Assembly: GCA_026119855.1 (NCBI GenBank)
Contig: JAOWBW010000562.1
Location: forward strand, 682,001-746,000
Length of the DNA: 64,000 nucleotides
Direction: 5' to 3'
From: Campanula takesimana
Taxonomy: Eukaryota; Streptophyta; Magnoliopsida; Asterales; Campanulaceae
Below are positions 10,906 through 21,400 of this stretch, one piece after another (position 1 is the first letter of the stretch; every line of letters begins with the position of its first letter). The translations under genes were made by a program, and so were the position numbers. The notes under the pieces are model-generated. The model was not told the DNA's origin, ran no database searches, and was given only the letters and a program-made list of their open reading frames with translations.

Positions 10906-11105
10906 ATCTCAGAGCGGGATGAAAATATGACTTGAAAATATGGCCTGGAAAGGGGAGCACCCTTATAAGGGGTAGTTAGGGGTATTCTAGGCTATTTTTG
11001 TCCCTTGGGTTTTTGAGCAAATAAAAAAATATCGTGTCTTCTTTAGAAATAAAAGTTAGAATGAAGGGCTTTTAAGAAAATGTCCCTTTTTTATAAAGGA
11101 TATTA

Positions 11106-11362
11106 CTCCCTCTGCCCCTAAATGAGTGTCCATTTTCAAAAAATCTTTGTCCCTAAATGAGTGTCTTTTTTAACATAACTTTCTCCCTAAACGTTTTTTT
11201 TCAAAAAAAATTTCACCGGTTTCTTTATACGTGCAAAACTAAAGGTTTGGAAAGAAGATTACAAGATTATATATGAATCGTTGTTACCAAATTGTTCAAA
11301 AAGTTGAGATTTTCAGTGTCCCTTAAAATGAAATTTGGACACTCATTTAGGGACAGAGGGAG
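11106..11362. mobile_element. Stowaway MITE (family A)
   Basis: Terminal repeats CTCCCTCTGCCCCTAAATG and the complement of CTCCCTCTGTCCCTAAATG are flanked by TA on both sides (11104-11105, 11363-11364). This is a 257-bp Tc1/Mariner-type MITE. A close relative in opposite orientation lies at 15433-15690. Confidence 0.92.
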
Positions 11363-11660
11363 TATGATATTTTCATTTGGATAGAACTAAAAATGGACAT
11401 ATGAGCTAAATTATAGTAACAACATAATAAGCCGTTCATGCCTTGTAGAAATTAAATGTATATGATGTCTTCTAAAATTTGTCATGACCTGTTAACTTTT
11501 GAATGAAATTTGATTAGTAAAGTGATGAAAATTAATTTTAGATGATACTATTCGTTAAAAAATTGACGTAAGTGCAAAAGTAGAATCAAGTTTAAGATAT
11601 TGAACTAAAGTTGAAACTCAAAAATTTGTGAATCAAAGTGACAATGTTAAAACCAGCGTT
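11363..11660. other. Intergenic upstream of SET gene
   Basis: AT-rich, no gene or element boundary recognised. Confidence 0.4.
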
Positions 11661-12228
11661 CAGTGGCGGACCTAGAGTTTCGCTTGAGCGGGTGCACAAA
11701 TTATACTAAAATTTTAAATAATGATTTTCTTACACTATTACAACATAAAAAGTATAATTATAATTATTATTATGTGATTAATTAAAAAACTCTAAAATAA
11801 TTGTTTTGTATAAAAATATAATTGGCCTAAAAAAAAAAAAGAAAAGAAGGAAAACCTAGCACAAATTGGTAAGGGAGTATCTAATAACAGGGCTATATTA
11901 AAACTAGGGGTGGCAAAATGGGTGTTTGGGTGTACCCATTAAAGTTAAAATATCCGGATATCCAATGAATTTTTAACTTTAATGAATAAACTCAAAACAC
12001 TCATTTTGACACCCCTAATTAAAACTAGTGGGTTTGGGGAGGGGGGTGATTTAAAAATTTGAATAAAAAACAATAAAGCTTTCATGGGATTCGAACCAAT
12101 CTTGCCATGATAATACTTTTTGGGTGTGCACTATTAATATATATTATATAAATATAATTTTTTCTCCTTAACAATAAAAAGTGACCGGGTGCACTTGCAT
12201 CCCTCCCTATGCTGTAGATCCGCCCATG
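11661..12228. mobile_element. hAT-like element, degenerate
   Basis: The left end CAGTGGCGGACCTA (11661) pairs with the right end TAGATCCGCCCATG (ending 12228), 11 of 14 positions. CAGTGGCGGA termini are typical of plant hAT elements. No 8-bp TSD could be matched. A smaller hAT MITE (11905-12017) sits inside. A tRNA-like B box (GGTTCGAATCCC complement, about 12088) is also inside, possibly a SINE trace. Confidence 0.5.
11905..12017. mobile_element. hAT MITE, 113 bp
   Basis: TAGGGGTGGCAAAATG at the left and CATTTTGACACCCCTA at the right form inverted termini. A perfect 8-bp TSD ATTAAAAC flanks it (11897-11904 and 12018-12025). It is nested in the element at 11661-12228, so it inserted later. 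Confidence 0.93.
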
Positions 12229-12413
12229 CCCAAAGCTCTGATGCGGTCCCTAGTGACCGCCTAGCGCTTTTTAGAACATCGGTCAAAAGTGTTATTTTCC
12301 CAATGTCGGTGTTGTGGAGAGTGAGAGAGAGAGAGTATTTCCTTTCATTTGGTTAAACCCCTCCTTTTACTGCTTCGGTTCGGAGTGAGTTTTTGGATTT
12401 AGCGGCTGCAACA

Positions 12414-15400
12414 ATGGCGAACCCAGAAGAAGCAAAGCTCGAACTTTTCCTCCAATGGTTAACGGTATTGAAAAAGCCCTTTCAATTTCTGGGTTTTCAT
12501 TGATTTTTTATTGATCATTTATTTATGATTTATATACTACAGTATATACGAACAATTATATTTGATTAATTCTGGCACATTTCCAATTGCCTCCCAGTTA
12601 AATGGAGCTCAATTACGCGGTTGCAACACCAAGTACAGCGATTCAAACAAAGGGTTTGGTATATTCTCCAGTGATGGTGCCTCTCATGGTAATTCTCAAC
12701 TTTCTTTTCAGTACCCACTTTACCTGATAGTCCCTCAGCGCAAAAAAATCATCTTCCTACTTCTTTTTGTTGTTAATATTACTTTTTTTTTTGTTAATAT
12801 GAAATACTTTGAGCAATAAAATTAAGTTAATTTAATTATCCTAATTAAAATTTGTTATTGATTCACCGTTATAAATACTATAGGTAACAATTTTTAGAAG
12901 TTTAGTGTAACTAAATTAACCTAAAAGTATTGCTCAAAGTACATTCGCATCGACAACTAAAGAAGTAGGAAGATGATTTCGGGACGGATGGGGTATTTGA
13001 TTCTTTGGGCTTCTGATACGGTGCACCGTGATTCTTGTATTTATAATTTGAACCATTTATGCTAAATGACATGAAATTGAACGTCCATGGTTGCGTGCAA
13101 AATGTTATCTTGTGCTTATTTTCGGTGATAATTGTGAAAAATGTATATGATTAAGCAGTTCATGTCAATATGGTGTATTGTGCTAATGTTCTACTAGTTC
13201 TTGCGATGTTTAGATTTATTTTTGTTTTGCTGTTGAGCTAATTTTGAAGTCTTAATTTTGTTTTCCATATCTAGAAGAAATGAAAATTTGAAGAACTATT
13301 TAATTTCTGGACTAAGTATATCTCACATGAAATACTTGGAGCAATTTTTGAACTCATTGTAGCAAAATATATCAAGATTTAAATTTACCTCTCCCATATG
13401 TCAGCTTCAATCTTAAAGTGAATGGAGTCGGACTGTTTATCTGGTACCAGCAATTTTACCAGTGCTTCCTCTGGATATTGCAACATTTTGACAAACTAAT
13501 ACCGTGTAGAAAGAAAGGAATGAAATTGAACAGTCTGATTGTTTAATCCATTTTTTTGGAAAATTTCCAGGGGTTATACTTGTGGTTCCTCTGGATTTAG
13601 CTATTACTCCAATGAGGGTATTGCAAGATCCTTTACTTGGACCTGAGTGTACAGCAATGTTTGAGGAAGGGGAAGTAGATGATAGATTCTTGATTCTATT
13701 GTTTCTTACTTTGGAACGTCTACGGAAGAACTCTTCATGGAAACCGTACGTATATACTTTTTCCTATTCATTCTTTCAGTTGTGCGTGTACGTAGTTGTC
13801 ATATACTAGTAGTGAATAGTCAGTTCGCATATCATTTCAAAACGCTTTTTGTTTCATAAGATGAATAGCAAACTAAAAATAATGATAGTTAAGAAACTTC
13901 AATTTTCATCCTACTTTCATCAACATTCTCACAATATTTCCAAGCTTTTTTTTTCTCCCATAGTTCAAAAAAGGACCAAATAACCTAGGTCATATTAGTA
14001 AACGAAAGTATGAACAGATATATAGCATATACTCCCTCCGTCCCATAACAATGTGCACAATTTTGGGTGTGCACGGGAATCAAGTAAGGAATAGTAGTGG
14101 GTAGTCCCAATGAATAAAATAATATATAAAAATTTTATTTAGGAAACTGTGGCTTATCAATGAGACGCCCAAAAGGGAAATTTGTGCACATTGTTATGGG
14201 ACGGAGGGAGTACTTTGTATGATATTACTAAAAATTAACGAGAATTTCCTTTTCTAAGTCAATCAACTTTTAGTAAGCAATACTAAAGTAAAAGTAGACT
14301 CATGAGTAGAAACAATAGAGATTGTTAAATTGAAAGATAGAGGAGAATAAAAATAAAAATATAATACATTTGATGAAGTGGATGGACTTTAGGCCCTAGG
14401 TCAAACCCCTTGCAAGTCTCAAAATACGGTTGAGAGCGAGAAGAGTGTGATAGAGAGAACGAAGGATTATGTGAAACCTAGGTTAGGTGCCTTTTGCTAT
14501 CCCGGATCCAACCTAAATCCAATAGCTTCAAATCAAATATGCATTCTGCGATTCATACGGTTCCTAACCCCAAACGCAAAATACAACTGCAACATAGGAT
14601 TTGTCAGTTTACCATCACATTTGTATTTTTGAATGCTTCAAAGAAATTAAATCAGACTATGCATATTGTGCATCATTGCTATAGTATCATATTGACAACT
14701 ATGCACATGTATAACATTTTTTTGGTTGATGATATTAATCGTTGTTACAAAATGTTAGATACCTCGATATGCTTCCGACTACTTTTGGAAATCCACTCTG
14801 GTTTACAGATGACGAGCTTTTGGAGTTGAAGGGAACCACATTATGTAGGGCTACCGAATTGCAGGTGTTGTGTTACCTTTGACATAATTTTGTTCGTTTT
14901 CAATCTATTTGAACTATGAAATTCTACTGTCCTGCTAGCACAGTGAGAGATGTGGTCTAGTCGTGTAAAATTAAAATGTACTAATCAGCAGAACTGTTAA
15001 ATCTTGATTTCTCAACTAGTACAGCTTATTTTGTATTTTACATTGTTTGGATCATTCATGACTTCTAAATTCGCTGTACAGCATATGTGACCATCAATTA
15101 TGTTACAGAAGAACAAGTTGGTGTCTCTGTATAATGATAAAGTGGAGAGCTTGGTGAAACGGCTGTTGATTCTTAGTGGGGATTCAGAAAGGTGCGTGTC
15201 AAGTTTTTTGTTTGTAACTGCAAATTATGAATCTTTATTGCACTAATGGATCTCGTTTATAGGCTCTGCTTCATTTTGACTTGTTTTTCTTAAACCCATT
15301 TTGGCCATATTTGGTGTGATCATACTGTATTTAATATTTTCAATATTAGAATGTGCACTATATTTTTGAGAAATGTTTGATAATCGTGTATCTTTCAATC

Positions 15401-18400
15401 TGATATAACAAGGAATTTATGATTTTTTACTACTACCTCTGTCCCTAAATGAGTGTCCAAATTTCATTTTAAGGGACACTGAAAATCTCAACTTTATGTA
15501 CAATTTGCTAGCAAAGATTCATATATAATCTTGTAATCTCATTTCCAAACATTTAGTTTTGCACGTATAAAGAAACCGGTGAAAAAAAATTCGAAAAAAA
15601 ACATTTAGGGACAAAGTTATGTTAAAAAAAGACACTCATTTTGGGACAAAGATTTCTTGAAAATGGACACTCATTTAGGGACAGAGGGAGTACAATACTA
15701 GATATTACATTGCTTTATAGTTGATTGAAACTTCCTTCTTTCTGTGTCAACAGTGAAGTGTCTTTCCAAGACTTCCTCTGGTAAGCATTGTTCCTGGGAA
15801 TATTTTTTAAGCCGTTTGTACTAACAATGAGTTCTAGATTGGCAACTAATATTCCACAATCTATCATCAATATAGGGCTAATTCTATATTTTGGACTCGT
15901 GCTTTGAATATACCTCTTCCACGGACTTATGTATTCCCTCAAAATGAAGCAGCACAGGAGAGCACCCTTTCTAGCTTGAGTGGTGTATCTACCAATCATA
16001 TCTCCAATCCAGAGTCTGTTGACACGGATAGTAGAAAAAGTGAGAAACTTTATTTATATAATGCAGGCTGCCTCCATACTGAATGTCCTATTGAGTCACT
16101 AATTTCTTGTTGCTCCGCGATTACATCCTTTCGTCTTTTTAGCACCTGAAATTAATGGCGATGAAAGTCAAGTTACAGTTGGCACTTCCAATTCTGTACA
16201 AGAAGAGACAGTTTGGGTTGAAGGCCTTGTACCTGGCATCGACTTTTGCAACCATGGTACTCCGTTAGCTTTTAATTTGTTTTACATTTTTTAGGGTTTA
16301 AATATTACCCTCCGTCCCAAAATGATCTTCCCATTTGTCATTTCTCATTGTCCCAAAAAGTTCTTCCGATTTCTACAATTTGACCTTAAAAGTCAATAAG
16401 CAAAACATGACTCGTGAACCAAGTGTTCATATTCTTAAAAAGTTTGAGTAGTCAAATGGGAAGATCATTTTAGGACGCAGGAGTATTCACATTTTTTTGC
16501 TGTAAACTGTAATGCATTTTTTTGCAGATTTAAAGGCTGTAGCAACTTGGGAAGTGGATGGAACAGGAGTAACAACCGGGGTTCCAAATTCTATGTACCT
16601 TCAGTCTGGTAGTATCCTCTAATGAGTTATTAATCCTTGCTTTAATTTTTTTTGTTCTTTTTGGTAATGTATCTCCTTTATAGGGTGTCAAGCATTTTTC
16701 TTTGTATTTAATTTAGTATCAGATTACTAGGCTGATTATGCTGTATATAGTTATGTAATTTCTTTTATTCCTGATGATTTCATTTACTCCTTACCTGTCA
16801 ATAGTTGAGCAAGTTCCTCTCCAAATTGGGAAAGAGATAACCATAAGTTATGGCAACAAAGGGAATGAGGTACATGTTCATAACCATTTCTTTCTGATGT
16901 ATACGTGCTCTTTTTCTAAATTTTAACTTCTTAAGCATCCAACCATTTTAAAAAGAAAAATCTATCTTTAACCCTATTTTCCTCAAATTTCTTTCAAGAG
17001 TATCAATTATGGGCAATGTTAGGGGCACAAAATGCTCACAAAATCCTGTTTGGCATTCATTGATGGGTAAATACAAAATAAGGCTTAATATCCACGGAGC
17101 GGTTGCAATTTGGGGCCTAACGTCCCAAATTTATCAATTTAGGGCCTGACGTGACGTTTTTTTTGCACAATTTAAGGATTTTTGACGATTTTCGTCCAAA
17201 TTCATGTCAAGTTGTCACGTGCAACGCATGTGCCACTAATTAGGGGTTCAATTGCAACTTTTTGAAAATAGAGGGGAATGTAGGATAAACTAACCATCCC
17301 AGCACTAATTTGTACATAAATTAATTGCGTACAACATTTTATGCATAACTTAATATATTAAAATTCATTTTTTTTTTGAAATTTAAAATTATAGTTTTGA
17401 AATTTAAAATTAAAGTTTTGAAAATGCTTAAAACAAAATTCAAAAGAAAATACTTCAATTTTAATAAAATAGGATATTTATTTAAAATATTACTCCCCCC
17501 GTCCCTGAGTAAGAGTCCTACCTCCCATTTGCACGGAGATTAAGAAATGGTGGATGTAAAGTAAGTGTAAAAATAAAGTAAGATAGAGAATGAGTAGGAG
17601 GGAATAGTAACTTGATTGGTGTTGTGTGTATAAAAGTAAAGTAAGAGAGAGAATAAGTGGTATGAATAGTAAAGATTCTTTTCCATTTTAGGAAAGAGAC
17701 TCTTACTCTGGGACGTACCAAAATAGAAAGTAGGACTCTTAGTCTGAGATGGAGGGAGTAATAAATTAATCGTGTACATCTTTTTTATTCATAAAATAAT
17801 ATATGTACAACATTTTATGCATAAATTAATACATGTACAACATTTTTATTCGTACATTAATTATTTAATTCAAAATTTGCCAAAAAAATGTTAATAATTA
17901 AATTGAGCAGAAAAAAGATTTTATCGCTAAATTAATACTCCCTCTGTCTCACTATGTTTGGCCACATTTCTATTTTTATTTGTCTCATTTTGTTTGGCCA
18001 CTTATAAAACCAATGTAAATTTATACATTATTTTCCTATTATACCCTTCGTTAAGTTTAACATTTTAGTATAAAAACAAGGCACATATTCTCATGTACAT
18101 ATTATTAATGAAGGGTATACTAGGAATTATAGAAATTGAACAAGTCATTAATTGAGGTTTCTTAAACTACAAAATTTTGTCTTGCGGCCAAACATAGTGA
18201 GACGGAGAGAGTAACATTTAAAAAGAACAAAAAAGTAGGCCATCAATCCAACCCAACCCCTTTCCATGTCCCAGTTCCTTCCTCATTTCCGGCAATAGCC
18301 ATTGTCGGAGAAACACGACAACCACCCACCCCCACCCACTAACACCCCTAGCACCACCATCACCAACACCCAAATTTCAAACACATAAAATCTTAAATTT

Positions 18401-21400
18401 CAAGCATATTATTCTGCTCAGATTCTCAAATCCTGGTTTGAATCAACACAAAATAAGAATCATATTTTGAATCAAAACACAAAATCCTCAATTTCAAAAC
18501 CAACTTTCTATTTCAAAACCCATCTTCAATAACACACAAAATCAAATTAGGATCTGGAAAGGCGAGGAGTATTGAGACTCAATCTATTTGCCGGCGAATG
18601 GGCTGAGGGGCGGCGGGTTTGGGTTGGTTTTGGGGAAAAAGGGTGAGGGTGCAGGCTGGGGGAGGAAGAAACATATTGTTTCAGGTGGGGCTAGAGAAGA
18701 GAAGGTTGTCACTGTGGGAAGAGGGAGGCTTCCGCCAGCGTGAGACGGGAAGAATATTAATGGCCGCCGGAGAAGAAGACGCTGGAAGAAGGAACAAGGA
18801 AGAAGACGTCGATCTCTTTTTGTTGCGCACTGAGGAATGGAGTATATTATTTCCTAGCCATTCCCTTTATTTTCAAAGAATTTCAATTGACCCCCCAATT
18901 ATTGTCACATGCACTGCACGTGACCACTTAACATAGAATTGAATGGAAGTCGTTAAAAAGCCCTAAATTGTGCAAAAAATGATATATCAGGCCCTAAATT
19001 GGTAAAATTGGGACGTCAGGCCCTAAATTGCAACCGCTCTGTGGATATTAGGCCCTATTTTGTATTTTACCCTTCATTGATTGTTGTTGAAATCATTAAA
19101 GACTTGGTCCTACAGTTTAAACATCCGATCAATAAATGGCAACCAGGTTTTTGTGAGCAAGACTTTTTGAACATTGTGTGCCCCTAGCATTACTCATCAA
19201 TTATTATTGAAAATGTTTCATATTTTGAAATGAGACATAGGGAGTAAGTTTGACATACAAGCTCAGGGGCACTTGAGAAAATAAAATAACAAGTACAAAG
19301 GGGGTTAAAGTTTATTAGTTTATCATTTCAAAAGAAATAATATAATATAAAAATCTCAAAAAGGTGAGTGCATGCCCCCTCCCCACCCTTGATCATTACA
19401 TTAGCCTTGCCTAAATTGACTAAACCTTATTCTTTTAATTATGTACTCTCTCGGTCCCACTTGAAGAGTTGAGTATTCCTCTTTGGGCCATCCCATTAGA
19501 AGAGTTACTTTTATTTTCGGGTTGTCCTTTTCCAATCAATTGCCTATACTAACCTTCTTTTCCCGCCTTGTTTGAATTTACTTTGTTGGGAATATGCCTT
19601 TGAATCAATATGCGTATTGGTTAAGGATAGATCCGCAACAAGTTCAGTAATTCCTGGGACTGAGAATTGTGAATTCTTTTTTGGAAAGGGATTAAGGACT
19701 TATTCAAGAATAAGGATTGTGGTGTACTTATGAGAATAGAATTGCTTTCTCTCTAAGAAAAAGGAAATCCTTTTGAAACAAGGATTAAGGTTTAATTAGG
19801 TTTCTTATTGGTACAAGGAATTGTTCAAGAATTAGGAAAGTTGTTTCCTAATGAGAATAGAATTACTTTGTACACAAGAAATAGGATTCCTTCTCCTTTT
19901 AGGGTTTTAGTTATTTATGTGACTATAAATACAACTCTCTCCCTAGCATAATAATTAACTTGTGGACTAGAGCTAGATCTAGAGAGTAGTTCAAGATGCT
20001 CAAGAAGTTAAACAGAAGTTCAGAGAGATACAAGAGAGATTTGTAATTCTAGATCTAGGGTTTGCACAATCAAGAATTATTGTGATCAATAATTCGTGCA
20101 ACTAGATTAGTGTGATTTTGTATCTGTGATCTCCATATTAATAATATATTCACTCTCCGCCCGTGGACGTAGCCAAGTTGGTGAACCACGTAAATATGTG
20201 TTCTTGTGATTGATTTCTTTTCTCATCAAGTCTTGTTTATTGCTCTAACACACTTGTTGCCTCCTTGGTCGAATTTAAATGTTAAGGGATATTCAGAGAA
20301 TTAGTCAATAACAAACACTTTCTTTAATTTGTGTGTTTGATCAAACTACACCTCTTCAAGTGGGACGAAGAAAGTACATTGTCATCCACCTTTTTACCTA
20401 TGGCACTTGATTGTGTTCATATCATTCCCTAAGTCATGTCAGATGAATACTGCTTTGATCGCATTTATGCTGGTGTTTGGATATTTATTTTTTTCTTGCG
20501 CTGTTTCACTTAAAAGCTCACACTACATTTTTTCGGATGTTCTATGTAACATGGCTCTTTTGAAACATAATGCTTGTAAGTTGAATTACTTTCAGGTCTA
20601 CATTCTACTTTTATTGCATTAAATATAAAGTTAGTAAAGCTATATAAATACTTTAAATTAAATTTATTGATGGAAATCATCTCAATCCTTAAAATGTTTT
20701 GACTTCAAAATGGGGAGGCTTTGGATGGAAATGAAGGGGGGAACTTTTTCATGCAAAAAAAAATTCAATCAGGCCAACTCAGAAGCTGGAAGCTTGCTCA
20801 GTCTTTAATCCCAACAATTTCTCCTTTTTATGTATTTCAGGAGCTATTATACCTGTATGGATTTGTCATTGAAAATAACCCCGATGACTATATCATGGTA
20901 CGTGATTTATGTATTCGCTTTCGTGATTCTTCCCTGATTTTGGTTGATGCTGTAAGTTTATTTTACTCAACTTGTGTTGCTTCATGATGTTACAGGTTCA
21001 TTATCCAGGTGAGGCTATCCACGATGTTCCCTTTTCTGAGTCCAAAATACAGCTTCTTGAAGCACAGGTTCAAAATCTATCTGAATTATTTACTGTATTA
21101 AGTTTTTTATGTATGCATTATTAACAATGAACGTAATGAGTTTCTGCAATTATTTAAAGGGTAAATTTGATCTGTTTTCACAGAAAGCTGAAATGAGGTG
21201 TCTTTTACCAAGAAGTCTGCTCGATCATGGATTTTTTCCAGCATCTTCCTTAAAAAGAGAAAATGATGATAAGTCCACAGGAAAAGAGATTAGCAACTAT
21301 AGTTGGAGTGGTCAACGCAAGATGCCCTCCTACGTAACTAAGCTTGTTTTCCCGGATGACTTCTTAACTTCCTTGAGAACTATAGCCATGAAGGAAGATG

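Larger units (their letters stand above)
5618..11086. mobile_element. Foldback (Mutator/FARE-like) element with arrayed arms
   Basis: The outer ends are perfect inverted repeats: GGGACATTTTCTTAAAAG (5618-5635) and its complement (11069-11086). The unique arms 5618-5795 and about 10905-11086 align over about 180 bp with few differences. Inside each arm the sequence becomes a tandem array of a ~31-bp unit: short on the left (5800-5904 and 5996-6310), about 1.5 kb on the right (9385-10905), in inverted orientation. Long inverted repeats built of short tandem units define foldback elements; GGG termini suggest Mutator affinity. No clean 9-bp TSD was found because both flanks are A/T tracts. The centre holds an LTR-like block, a receptor-kinase fragment and a CACTA-like end, and no transposase. 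Confidence 0.75.
17065..19072. mobile_element. Non-autonomous Mutator-like element in SET intron 10
   Basis: Long inverted repeats of about 230 bp begin GGGTAAATACAAAATA (17065) and end TATTTTGTATTTTACCC (19072). A perfect 9-bp TSD TTCATTGAT flanks it (17056-17064 and 19073-19081). The interior holds two Stowaways and a GC-richer stretch (about 18240-18840) with a 105-residue open frame (18619-18936) that matches nothing I recognise. It might be captured sequence. No transposase is present. Confidence 0.93.
17011..19195. mobile_element. Mutator-type MITE split by a larger insertion
   Basis: The left terminus GGGCAATGTTAGGGGCAC (17011) pairs with the right terminus GTGCCCCTAGCATTACTC (ending 19195). 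A perfect 9-bp TSD ATCAATTAT lies at 17002-17010 and 19196-19204. Without the nested element it is about 170 bp. It sits in SET intron 10. Confidence 0.85.

Noticed and set aside
12085..12105. tRNA-like B box (complement of GGTTCGAATCCC)
   Set aside because: No cloverleaf or A box at the right spacing; not a tRNA gene.
14447..14829. Overlapping plus-strand frames of 61 and 111 codons
   Set aside because: They sit in SET intron 3 and run over a clear splice acceptor; the true exon 4 uses another frame.
17518..17779. Minus-strand frames of 67 and 79 codons
   Set aside because: They coincide with a Stowaway MITE inside the MULE.
18619..18936. 105-codon frame inside the MULE
   Set aside because: It ends within the terminal inverted repeat and matches no protein I know; kept only as a remark.
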